Source: Mesorhizobium sp.
Lineage (GTDB): Bacteria > Pseudomonadota > Alphaproteobacteria > Rhizobiales > Rhizobiaceae
DNA length: 14,319 bases
Direction of reading: 5' to 3'
NCBI GenBank assembly: GCA_019509685.1
Contig: JAEKLU010000240.1
Location: 1-14,319 of the forward strand
Shown: piece after piece, positions 8,307 to 14,319 of the stretch
Layout: the number at the start of each line of letters is the position of its first letter
Position numbering within the stretch: position 1 is the first letter of the stretch
Notes under the pieces: generated by a model
The model's database searches: none
What the model was told of the DNA's origin: nothing
The model's input: the letters and a program-made list of their open reading frames with translations, nothing else
Position numbers and translations under genes: made by a program

Positions 8307-8531
8307 ATGGCTGCTACTCCCAGCGTGGCGTTGGTCTGGTATCTGGTGATCGCCGGTCCGCAAGGCGGCATGGTGGTGCTGCCAAGCACCTTCGACACCC
8401 GCGAACAGTGCACCAACGCCGTCACCGAATACCAGAAGCAGCCGACACCGCAGGGCTGGGCCGTGCAATGCGTGCCGAGCGCCTCGCCGTTCACCGATGA
8501 GGGGGACGCGGAGACGCCGTCGGCGCAGTAG
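8307..8531 (+). CDS. Small hypothetical protein (74 aa)
   Basis: I do not recognise a named family. The gene is credible because GAGGAA (8295-8300) sits 6 bp before the ATG and codon usage resembles the neighbours. The protein has a short hydrophobic N-terminus (VALVWYLVIAG), then a soluble part with two cysteines (EQCTNA and VQCVPS) that could form a disulphide, and an acidic end (DEGDAETPSAQ). The arrangement looks like a small exported or membrane-associated protein, but the hydrophobic stretch is too short and uncharged at the front for a confident signal peptide. It is flanked by a hairpin upstream and REP units downstream. Confidence 0.65.
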   Translation: MAATPSVALVWYLVIAGPQGGMVVLPSTFDTREQCTNAVTEYQKQPTPQGWAVQCVPSASPFTDEGDAETPSAQ

Positions 8532-8538
8532 GGACTGC

Positions 8539-8590
8539 CCCTCACCCGGCCTCCGCTTGGCTCGGCCGACCTCTCCCCGGTGGGGAGAGG
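8539..8590 (-). repeat. REP-like unit, first of an inverted pair
   Basis: The unit runs from CCCCTCACCCGGCC to the hairpin CTCTCCCC (8572-8579) and GGGGAGAG (8583-8590) with loop GGT. Read on the minus strand it has the same order as the unit at 8617-8665: hairpin, GC-rich spacer, then a GTGAGGGG tail. Confidence 0.75.
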
Positions 8591-8616
8591 AGTTCGTCAG
8601 CGTTGGCGCCAATCTC

Positions 8617-8665
8617 TTCTCCCCGCCGGGGAGAAGGTGGCCGCGCAGCGGCCGGATGAGGGGGC
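8617..8665 (+). repeat. REP-like unit, second of an inverted pair
   Basis: A hairpin CTTCTCCCC (8617-8625) and GGGGAGAAG (8629-8637) is followed by a second dyad, GGCCGC (8640-8645) and GCGGCC (8649-8654), then GGATGAGGGGG. With the unit at 8539-8590 it fills the gap between two convergent genes, where it could act as a bidirectional transcription end or RNA stabiliser. Confidence 0.8.
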
Positions 8666-8675
8666 GTCGCGCGCT

Positions 8676-9182
8676 TCAGCGCTGCGCGCTCACCGTCAAT
8701 ACCGGTTTGTTGTTGATCGTCTGGAACACCACGCAATAGCGTTCGGTGAGCTTGATCAGCGAATCGATGCGCTCCTGCGGCTCGTCGGTGTCGAGGTCGA
8801 ATTTCAGCCTTATCTCGCGAAAGCCGACCGGCGCATCCCTGGCGACACCCAGCGTGCCGCGAAAATCGAGGTCGCCCTCGGCCTCGACGGTGGCGTTGCC
8901 GAGCTTGAACTCCAGCGCGGTGGCCACCGCCTTCAGCGTCACGCCGGCGCAGGCGACCAGCGCTTCCAGCAGCATGTCGCCGGAGCACAGTTCGAGGCCG
9001 GAACCGCCGGTTGCCGGATGCAGGCCGGCCACGCTAAGCGCCCTGCCCGTCTCCACCTTGCAGGCGATCGACTGGTCGTCGAGCGTGCCCCGAGCTTTCA
9101 GCGTGATCAGCGCCTTGGCGGCGTCCTCGCGATAGGCATCCTTCAGCGGCGCCTGCATGGTTTTCAGCGCGGTCGCGTCCAT
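8676..9182 (-). CDS. OsmC-family protein
   Basis: The 168-residue product belongs to the OsmC/Ohr superfamily of thiol-dependent peroxide-reducing proteins. The core segment SGLELCSGDMLLEALVACAG gives Cys78 at the start of the central helix, and Cys150 lies in RYCVVFQTI; these are the expected positions of the two redox cysteines. Cys66 and Cys41 are extra. Peroxidase activity is inferred from the family, and some OsmC-like subgroups have no known substrate. An earlier ATG at 9245 is in frame, but the one at 9182 has an AAAGGAACT ribosome-binding site and gives the family length. The gene converges on the small gene at 8307 and diverges from the S10 peptidase gene. Confidence 0.9.
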   Translation of the reverse strand: MDATALKTMQAPLKDAYREDAAKALITLKARGTLDDQSIACKVETGRALSVAGLHPATGGSGLELCSGDMLLEALVACAGVTLKAVATALEFKLGNATVEAEGDLDFRGTLGVARDAPVGFREIRLKFDLDTDEPQERIDSLIKLTERYCVVFQTINNKPVLTVSAQR

Positions 9183-9244
9183 TTGGAGTTCCTTTCGATC
9201 GATCTTTGATGCCTTGATAGCACCGTTACACCGGCGGGACAGCA

Positions 9245-9394
9245 CCCCTCTCTGTCCTGCCGGACATCTCCCCCACGAGGGGGGAGATTAGCAGTTTCGC
9301 CGGCGGCGCCCTTCTGCGTCGAAGATTGGCGAAAGCCGGCGCGACATCTGATCTCCCCTCTTGTGGGGGAGATGGCCGGCAGGCCAGAGGGGGG
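9245..9394. repeat. RIME-like palindromic intergenic element
   Basis: The outer arms begin CCCCTCTCTGTCCTGCCGG and, from the other end on the minus strand, CCCCTCTGGCCTGCCGG. Each side has its own inner hairpin: ATCTCCCCC with GGGGGGAGAT (9266-9288) and ATCTCCCC with GGGGGAGAT (from 9350). The centre contains CGAAGATTGGCGAAAG. This matches the rhizobial RIME1 type as I remember it. It carries no reading frame. Confidence 0.8.
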
Positions 9395-9402
9395 CGCGAA
9401 GG

Positions 9403-9419
9403 ATCGCAACGTTTGCGAT
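9403..9419. promoter_or_regulatory. Operator-like dyad upstream of the S10 peptidase gene
   Basis: ATCGCAA (9403-9409) and TTGCGAT (9413-9419) are perfect 7-bp inverted half-sites around a 3-bp centre. The dyad ends 7 bp before TTGACT (9427-9432). Position and symmetry suit a dimeric repressor or activator; no regulator is identified. Confidence 0.35.
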
Positions 9420-9480
9420 TGTTGCTTTGACTTCACCCGCCCCGACCATACTTTGCAGGTGTCATTCCCCCGGAGCCGTC

Positions 9481-10980
9481 ATGCGATCCAAACTCTTCCC
9501 CCTCGTCCTTCTCACGCTCGCCACCTTCGCCCAGCCGGCGTGGACCGCCGAAACAGCGGAGCGCTCGGCGCCCGAGGGTGGCGTGCTGTCGCTGCTGCCG
9601 GCGCCGCAGGTCACCACCCATTCGATCACGCTTGCCGGCCGCAAGCTCGACTACCAGGCCAAGGCCGGCACGCTGTCGCTCTTGTCGGCCAAGGGCGACG
9701 TCAGCGCCGAGATCTTTTATGTCGCCTATACGCAGCAGCCGGGCCAGCCGGCAAAGGACCGGCCGATCACCTTCGTCTTCAATGGCGGGCCCGGTGCTGC
9801 CTCGGCCTACCTGCATCTCGGCGCGATCGGACCGCGTATCGTCCAGACTTCGGCCGACGGCGAATTCCTGCCGCCACCGCAAAAGCTGATCGACAATCCC
9901 GACAGCTGGCTCGACATGAGCGATCTGGTGTTCGTCGATCCGGTCGGCACCGGCTACAGCCGAGAGTCGCCGGGGCATGAGGGCAAGGAGTTTTGGGGCG
10001 TCGACGCGGACGCCAGCTCGGTCGGCGCCTTCATCCGCCTTTACCTGGCGCAGAACGGGCGTACGGGGTCGCCGCTGTTCCTCGCCGGCGAAAGCTATGG
10101 CGGGTTTCGCGCGGCCCTTCTGGCGCGCACGCTGCAGGAGGATGTTGGCCTCAGCCCGAGCGGCATCGTGCTGATCTCGCCGGCGCTGGAGTTCATGCTG
10201 GTGCGGCCCGACCAGTTCGACCAGTTGCACTGGGCGCTCGAACTGCCCTCGCTGGCGGCGGCAAAACTCCGCAATGACGGTGTCAGCGGCGATGCGCTGC
10301 GCGAAAAACTCGCCGATATCGAGCATTACGCGCTCGGCGACTATCTGAGCGCGCTGAACAGCGGCCTGGAGCAAGGCGGCAAGCTGGCGAGCGGGCGCGT
10401 GGCCGAGATCACCGGCCTGCCGCTCGATCTCGTGCAGCGCAATTTCGCCCGCGTGCCGATCGGCCTCTTCGCCAAAGAATTTCAGCGCGCCAAGGGCAAG
10501 GTGCTGAGCCCCTACGACGCCACCGTCGGCGGCGCCGACATCGAGCCCGAGAGCGCCCGCGACACCGGCCCCGATCCGGTTCTCGACCGCAGCGTGCCGG
10601 CGCTCACCTCTGCCTTCGTCGCCTATGCGCGCGACGAGCTGAACTACCACACCGATGTCAGCTACCGGCTGCTCAGCGGCGATGTCGGCCACAATTGGGA
10701 CTACGGCACGCAAGGGCAAGGCTATGCCGGCGTGATGAACGATCTGCAGCGGGCGCGCGCGCTCAACCCGTCGCTCGGCGTCGTCATCGTCAACGGCTAC
10801 ACCGACCTCGTCACGCCCTATCTCGGCTCGCGCTATCTGGTAAACCAGATCCCGACGCTCGCCGGCGCGAAGCCGATCCGCCTCGACGTCCTGGAAGGCG
10901 GCCACATGATGTATTTGCGGCCGGACGGACGGCGCGCGCTGAAGGACGCAGCCTCGGAGCTCTACCAGGCGACGCAGTAG
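9481..10980 (+). CDS. Secreted serine carboxypeptidase-like protein (peptidase family S10)
   Basis: This 499-residue protein begins with a signal peptide (MRSKLFPLVLLTLATFAQPAWTA, likely cleaved near residue 23), so it acts in the periplasm or outside. S10 landmarks follow: FNGGPGAASAYLHLGAIGP, FVDPVGTGYS, the nucleophile motif GESYGG with S205, then D442 (NGYTDLVTPYL) and H475 (EGGHMMY), completing the Ser-Asp-His triad. S10 enzymes remove C-terminal residues from peptides; the natural substrate here is unknown. GGAG at 9472-9475 lies 5 bp before this ATG, so the longer upstream frame is not the start; it would also bury the signal peptide. The gene is preceded by a RIME-like element and a dyad, and followed by a large hairpin before the transporter genes. 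Confidence 0.93.
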   Translation: MRSKLFPLVLLTLATFAQPAWTAETAERSAPEGGVLSLLPAPQVTTHSITLAGRKLDYQAKAGTLSLLSAKGDVSAEIFYVAYTQQPGQPAKDRPITFVFNGGPGAASAYLHLGAIGPRIVQTSADGEFLPPPQKLIDNPDSWLDMSDLVFVDPVGTGYSRESPGHEGKEFWGVDADASSVGAFIRLYLAQNGRTGSPLFLAGESYGGFRAALLARTLQEDVGLSPSGIVLISPALEFMLVRPDQFDQLHWALELPSLAAAKLRNDGVSGDALREKLADIEHYALGDYLSALNSGLEQGGKLASGRVAEITGLPLDLVQRNFARVPIGLFAKEFQRAKGKVLSPYDATVGGADIEPESARDTGPDPVLDRSVPALTSAFVAYARDELNYHTDVSYRLLSGDVGHNWDYGTQGQGYAGVMNDLQRARALNPSLGVVIVNGYTDLVTPYLGSRYLVNQIPTLAGAKPIRLDVLEGGHMMYLRPDGRRALKDAASELYQATQ

Positions 10981-11024
10981 GTCTGATCGGCTCACACACA
11001 GCCCTGCGCCAACGCAAGCGCCAC

Positions 11025-11079
11025 GCTGGAGCAGCGCTGGCCAAGCTTTCGCCCGTATAGCAGGGGCAGCGGCTCCAGC
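11025..11079 (+). repeat. Large hairpin between the S10 peptidase and first EamA gene
   Basis: GCTGGAGC (11025-11032) pairs with GCTCCAGC (11072-11079). After a 2-nt bulge, CGCTG (11035-11039) pairs with CAGCG (11067-11071), giving a 13-bp GC-rich stem. There is no T run after it, so it is not a canonical terminator. AGCAGGGGC occurs twice here (11059-11067 and 11077-11085). Confidence 0.45.
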
Positions 11080-11113
11080 AGGGGCGAAGCCGCCTTTACG
11101 CAAAGCAAGCCGC

Positions 11114-12001
11114 ATGGTCGATGTCGTCGTCCTCGATAGCCGCGAAAGGGTGCTGGCCGGCATCCTGTTCACGGCTGTCGCCTATTTCCTGTTTTCGGCG
11201 CAGGACGCTTCGATCAAGCTGCTCGTCGTCGGCATGAGCGTGTGGCAGATCATGTTCTTCCGCTCGGTCACTGTGCTCGTCGCTTGTGGCGCGATCGGCG
11301 GCAAAAAACTGTTTGCCGATACGGTCAACTCGTCGATCGTCAAACCGATGCTGGTGCGCAGCGCCTTCACGCTCGCCGCCTGGCTCTGCTACTACAACGC
11401 CGCGCGCTCGCTGCAGCTCGCCGAGCTCACCACCATCTATTACGCGGCACCCATCATCGTCACCGTGCTGTCGGTGCTGATCCTGGGCGAGACGGTACCG
11501 CTGTTGCGCTGGATCGCCGTGTTCGTCGGCTTCGTCGGCGTGTTCATCGCCTGCGACCCGACGCGCCTCGGCCTGTCGCTGCCGGTGCTCTTGGTGCTGG
11601 CCGCAGCGGTGTTGTGGGGCATCGCCGTGGTGCTGCTGCGCAAGACCGCGATGCAGGAGCGCACGATGATCCAACTGGTGCTCAACAATTTCTATTTCCT
11701 GCTGTTCTCGGCGATACCCGCGCTCTTGTGGTGGCGCATGCCCGACGGCGCCCAGCTCCTGCTTCTGATCAGCGTCGGCGCGCTCGGCGGTGTCGCGCAA
11801 TACATGTTGTTCGAAGGCATGCGGCGGGCCCCGGTATCGATCGTGGCGCCGTTCGAATACACCTCGCTGATCTGGGCCTTCGCGCTGGGCTACGCCATCT
11901 GGGGCGACGTGCCGCGCCGGGAAGTTTTCATGGGCGCGGCGCTGATCGTCGGCGCCGGCCTGCTCATCGTCGGCAACGAACATTTCCGCAAACGGATATG
12001 A
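11114..12001 (+). CDS. EamA/DMT-superfamily transporter (first of two)
   Basis: This 295-residue inner-membrane protein has about ten hydrophobic segments arranged as two EamA repeats. The first repeat includes AQDASIKLL and FRSVTVL and ends with the helix bearing APIIVTVLSVLILGE; the second starts near residue 156 and contains APFEYTSLIWAFALGYAIWGD. The APxxxx...GE pattern at the end of each half is typical of the drug/metabolite transporter superfamily, which includes amino acid and metabolite exporters. The substrate cannot be predicted. No strong ribosome-binding site precedes the ATG at 11114. A second EamA gene follows 52 bp later in the same direction, so they are probably one operon. 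Confidence 0.9.
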   Translation: MVDVVVLDSRERVLAGILFTAVAYFLFSAQDASIKLLVVGMSVWQIMFFRSVTVLVACGAIGGKKLFADTVNSSIVKPMLVRSAFTLAAWLCYYNAARSLQLAELTTIYYAAPIIVTVLSVLILGETVPLLRWIAVFVGFVGVFIACDPTRLGLSLPVLLVLAAAVLWGIAVVLLRKTAMQERTMIQLVLNNFYFLLFSAIPALLWWRMPDGAQLLLLISVGALGGVAQYMLFEGMRRAPVSIVAPFEYTSLIWAFALGYAIWGDVPRREVFMGAALIVGAGLLIVGNEHFRKRI

Positions 12002-12053
12002 GGCTGCCGCTCATGACGGAAGGTTGTCAGCAGCAACGCGGTAGTCTTTCACC

Positions 12054-12974
12054 ATGACCGATACGCTGGACATGCCGGAGAAGCGCGCGCCAAGTGCTGC
12101 CGCGGACGTGCCGGCGGAGCGGACGCTCGGCATCATCCTGGTGTCGGCCTCGGCCATCGCCTTCGCGCTCACCGGCGTGCTGACCAAGTCGATCCATGCC
12201 GACCCGCTGACCATCACCTGCTGGCGCGGTTTCGTCGGCTCGATCCTGATCAGCCTCTATGTGCTGTGGCGCCGGCGCCGCTCGGGCGGGCGCGAAAGCC
12301 TCAAGCTCGGCTGGCGCGGCTGGCTGCTGGCGATCGAGGGGGCGGCGGCCAGCATCGCCTTCATCTCGGCCTTCAAACACACCTATGTCGCCAATGTCGC
12401 GGTGATCTACGCGACCTCGCCTTTCATCGCGGCCGTGCTTGCCTTCCTCCTGGTGCGGGAGAAATTCCGGCTGCAGACAATGCTGGCTGCGGCCGTGTCG
12501 CTCTGCGGCGTCGCCATCATGGTCGGCGCCGGCTTCGGCAGCGGCCATCTGCTCGGCGATGGACTGGCGCTGTTGATGACCGCCGGCAGCGCGCTCTACA
12601 TGATCATGGTGCGCGCTTTTCGCGACTCGCCCGTCGTCTGGGCCGGTGCGGTGTCGGCCTTCCTGCTCTTCGTGCTCGGCTGGTTCGTCACCGATCCGCT
12701 GGCGGTCTCGGCCCACGACGCGGTGCTGCTCGGCGCCTTCGGCTGTTCCTTTGCGCTTGCCTCGATCCTGTGGACGGAAGGCTCGCGGCTCATTCCCGCC
12801 GCCGAGGCCGGCCTGCTCGGCTCGGCCGAAGTGCCGTTCGCCATCCTGTTTGCCCTGGTTTTCCTCGGCGAAGTTCCGCCCGTGGCCAGCGTCATCGGCG
12901 GCGCGATCGTGCTTTGCGCGGTGTTTGCCCATGCCGGACGCGACTGGTGGAAGGCAAAATCGGCGCGCTCGTAA
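12054..12974 (+). CDS. EamA/DMT-superfamily transporter (second of two)
   Basis: This 306-residue protein with about ten hydrophobic segments is distantly related to its upstream neighbour. A polar N-terminus of about 24 residues precedes GIILVSASAIAFALTGVLTKSI. The first EamA repeat ends with YATSPFIAAVLAFLLVREK and the second with GLLGSAEVPFAILFALVFLGE, again the conserved helix and GE end. The two proteins differ enough that they are old paralogues or separate family members rather than a recent duplication. DMT proteins usually work as single polypeptides or dimers; a joint role with the neighbour is possible but not shown. The operon ends at the intrinsic terminator near 13100. Confidence 0.9.
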   Translation: MTDTLDMPEKRAPSAAADVPAERTLGIILVSASAIAFALTGVLTKSIHADPLTITCWRGFVGSILISLYVLWRRRRSGGRESLKLGWRGWLLAIEGAAASIAFISAFKHTYVANVAVIYATSPFIAAVLAFLLVREKFRLQTMLAAAVSLCGVAIMVGAGFGSGHLLGDGLALLMTAGSALYMIMVRAFRDSPVVWAGAVSAFLLFVLGWFVTDPLAVSAHDAVLLGAFGCSFALASILWTEGSRLIPAAEAGLLGSAEVPFAILFALVFLGEVPPVASVIGGAIVLCAVFAHAGRDWWKAKSARS

Positions 12975-13074
12975 AAATATTTTGCCAGTCACGGAACCAT
13001 CATCCGGCTCAGCCATTATTAGTGTGACGGGTCACCCCCCAAGTCCCCCCAAACCCCTCGACCCGTCCGACTAC

Positions 13075-13108
13075 AAGCCGACCCCAAAAGGTCGGCTTTT
13101 TCTTTTTT
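13075..13108 (+). terminator. Rho-independent terminator
   Basis: AAGCCGACC (13075-13083) pairs perfectly with GGTCGGCTT (13090-13098) around loop CCAAAA, and T residues with one C continue to 13108. It works on the + strand and would end transcripts from the EamA pair, or from a small RNA starting near 13020. The T run touches the stop codon of the opposing LysR gene (13107-13109). Confidence 0.9.
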
Positions 13109-13958
13109 AGGATGGCGCCAGGCCGCTGCCGAGCAGGTCGGCGAGGTCGCATGCCGGAGCTTCCGCCTGGCGCGCAAGCCGAATGGCGAAATCGGCCATC
13201 GGCAACGGCGGCAGGTCGAGCTCGTATGGCGCTTCCACGATCCCGGAATGGGCAAAGCGCCTTGTGCGCGGCGTCAGCGCGATGCCGGCATTGACCGCGG
13301 TGCGCAGGCCGGCAAGGCTGGCACTGCCGGCGGCGATGCGATAGCGGCGGCCGGCAGCGTCGAGCGCCATGAGCGCGGCCTCGCGGAAGCCGCAATAAGG
13401 ATCGAGCAGCGCCAGCGGCAGCACCTCTTGCCGCGTTGCCAGCCCTTTTTCCGAGCAAAGCCACAGCATCGGCTCGCTGATCAGCGCCACTTCATCGGGC
13501 GACGGCGCATGGCACATGAGAATAGCGATGTCGAGCTGGCCCGCTTGCAGCGCCGAGCCGAGCTCCTGAGAGCGGCCGACGCGCAGTTCGATGCGCACCC
13601 GCGGGTGGCTGGCGGCAAAGGCCCGCAGCAGGTCCGGCAGGCCGTGGTCGGCGAAATCCTGCGTCGTGCCGATGGCGATGCGGCCGCCGGCGCGCGCGCC
13701 TTTCAACGCCAGCCAGGCCTCGGTGTGGACGGCGAGGATGCGTCGGGCATGACCGACAAGGTCCTCGCCGGCCGGCGTCAGGCCGCGCCCCCTGCCCTGC
13801 GGCGTCAGCAGCGGCTCGCCGACGATCTCCTCCAGCCGCTGCATCTGCGCGGTCACCGCCGAGGGCGTGCGGCCAACGGCGGACGCCGCGTTGGCGAGGG
13901 AACCACCATCGACGAAGGCGAGGAAGGTTTTCAGCAGGTCGGGATCGAGGGTTTGCAT
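13107..13958 (-). CDS. LysR-type transcriptional regulator
   Basis: This 283-residue protein has the LysR N-terminal winged helix-turn-helix (about residues 4-63: LLKTFLAFVDGGSLANAASAVGRTPSAVTAQMQRLEE read in short blocks) and a C-terminal periplasmic-binding-like effector domain (about 88-283). It is divergent from a tautomerase gene, which it probably regulates, as LysR proteins often control the gene across the intergenic region. An in-frame TAA lies 12 bp upstream of the ATG at 13958, so the start cannot be farther out, and there is no ribosome-binding site; a leaderless mRNA is likely. A perfect dyad (13961-13975) begins 2 bp from the start codon and suggests autoregulation. The effector is unknown. 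Confidence 0.93.
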   Translation of the reverse strand: MQTLDPDLLKTFLAFVDGGSLANAASAVGRTPSAVTAQMQRLEEIVGEPLLTPQGRGRGLTPAGEDLVGHARRILAVHTEAWLALKGARAGGRIAIGTTQDFADHGLPDLLRAFAASHPRVRIELRVGRSQELGSALQAGQLDIAILMCHAPSPDEVALISEPMLWLCSEKGLATRQEVLPLALLDPYCGFREAALMALDAAGRRYRIAAGSASLAGLRTAVNAGIALTPRTRRFAHSGIVEAPYELDLPPLPMADFAIRLARQAEAPACDLADLLGSGLAPS

Positions 13959-14007
13959 AATTCGATTTTATCGAAGCGTTTGTCAAAAACAATTCGATTT
14001 TATTGAT
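13959..14007. promoter_or_regulatory. Paired LysR-type operator sites between the LysR and tautomerase genes
   Basis: TTCGATTTTATCGAA (13961-13975) is a perfect inverted repeat with a T-N11-A core, the usual LysR box. A second copy, TTCGATTTTATTGAT (13993-14007), is degenerate in its right half. AATTCGATTTTAT is repeated directly with 32-bp spacing, close to three helical turns, so both sites face the same side of the DNA. The first site covers the candidate -10 box of the regulator gene. Confidence 0.65.
13965..13992 (-). promoter_or_regulatory. Candidate promoter for a leaderless LysR mRNA
   Basis: On the minus strand TTGTTT (13992-13987) and TAAAAT (13970-13965) are separated by 16 bp. 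Transcription would then begin about 7 bp after the -10 box, at or next to the ATG at 13958, which explains the absence of a ribosome-binding site. TTGACA (13986-13981) also occurs, but has no properly spaced partner. Confidence 0.35.
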
Positions 14008-14069
14008 GTATGCATGAACCCATATCTCTCCCATCGAAGGCGCGACGCGCCAAACCAAAGGAGAGAAAA

Positions 14070-14319
14070 ATGCCGATCATCAATATCAGCGTCACCGGCA
14101 AGCCGAACGCCAAGCTGTCCGCGGCGATCGCCAGGGACATCACCGAAATCACCGCCAAGGAGCTGCGCAAGGATCCGACGATCACCGCCGTCGCCGTCAC
14201 CTATATCGACCCGGAACACTGGTTCGCCGGCGGCAAGCCGCTGGCCGAGCATGGCACCAACACGTTCTGGCTGGACATCAAGGTCGTCGACGGCACCAAC
14301 ACCAAGCTCGAGCTCGAAG
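14070..14319 (+). CDS. Tautomerase-family protein (4-oxalocrotonate tautomerase-like), 3' end outside the window
   Basis: The visible 83 residues begin MPIINISVTGKP. Removal of Met exposes Pro1, the catalytic base of the tautomerase superfamily, which converts enol and keto forms in degradation of aromatic and related compounds. The rest (AIARDITEITAKEL, then VAVTYIDPEHWFAGG) fits the beta-alpha-beta fold. The frame is still open at the window edge, so the protein is longer than the 62-residue 4-oxalocrotonate tautomerases and belongs to a longer-chain subgroup; its substrate is unknown. AAAGGAGAG (14057-14065) is a strong ribosome-binding site 4 bp before the ATG. The divergent LysR gene and the operators between them point to substrate-induced control. 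Confidence 0.82.
   Translation, partial: MPIINISVTGKPNAKLSAAIARDITEITAKELRKDPTITAVAVTYIDPEHWFAGGKPLAEHGTNTFWLDIKVVDGTNTKLELE

Larger units (their letters stand above)
9183..9480. other. Divergent intergenic region, OsmC gene to S10 peptidase gene
   Basis: These 298 bp hold no gene. They contain the 150-bp RIME-like repeat (9245-9394), an operator-like dyad (9403-9419) and the ribosome-binding sites of both neighbours. TTGACT at 9427-9432 could be a -35 box for the peptidase gene, but no well-spaced -10 box follows (CATACT at 9447-9452 leaves only 14 bp). Confidence 0.55.

Noticed and set aside
8539..8665. CRISPR-like repeat and spacer arrangement
   Set aside because: Only two units, in inverted orientation, with REP structure and no regular spacers.
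9361..9480. Upstream start for the S10 peptidase
   Set aside because: It would translate part of the RIME-like repeat and bury the signal peptide; the ATG at 9481 has its own GGAG.
9433..11172. Very long open frame on the minus strand opposite the S10 peptidase gene
   Set aside because: It is a shadow of a high-GC gene: Arg-, Ala- and Asp-rich composition without recognisable domains, and the opposite strand encodes a clear S10 enzyme.
12027..13016. Minus-strand open frame opposite the second EamA gene
   Set aside because: Charged, His/Arg/Asp-rich composition typical of antisense to a membrane protein gene; no domain.

Overview
The window looks like a chromosomal segment of a Rhizobiales alphaproteobacterium, most likely Mesorhizobium or a close relative. 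The reasons are the high GC content, the gene order dnaB-radA-cvpA-purF-SDR, and several families of short palindromic intergenic repeats (REP-like and RIME-like) that I recognise from Mesorhizobium and Sinorhizobium. Nearly all of it is ordinary housekeeping and accessory chromosome. I see no phage, CRISPR array, toxin-antitoxin pair, defence island, tRNA or rRNA.

Layout. Positions 1-134 hold the last 42 codons and probable right end of an insertion sequence (ISAs1-like), which seems to interrupt a REP palindrome (135-173). Next is a tight two-gene unit: a YnfA-like small membrane protein and an Rsm22-family methyltransferase-like protein that carries the four cysteines of an Fe-S site. A 603-bp spacer (1558-2160) contains a 240-bp inverted-repeat element and a leader hairpin. 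It precedes the core block dnaB (replicative helicase), radA (recombination/branch migration), cvpA (inner-membrane protein), purF (first committed step of purine synthesis) and an SDR oxidoreductase, all on the + strand. After this come a 74-residue hypothetical protein, a convergent OsmC-family gene (- strand) with REP units between them, a RIME-like element, a secreted S10 serine carboxypeptidase, and two tandem EamA/DMT transporters closed by a textbook intrinsic terminator. The right end is a divergent pair: a LysR-type regulator (- strand) and a tautomerase cut by the window edge, with two operator-like dyads 32 bp apart between them.

The most notable observation is in radA. About 40 residues between the zinc finger and the Walker A loop, including the conserved start of the RecA-like core, are missing in frame while everything else is intact. 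This is either an assembly error or a real, probably damaging, deletion. Other points worth a look are the Fe-S cysteine pattern in the Rsm22 homologue, the probably leaderless, autoregulated LysR gene, the IS-in-REP junction, a possible small RNA before the 13.1-kb terminator, and several unexplained dyads. I do not claim a new biological system here.
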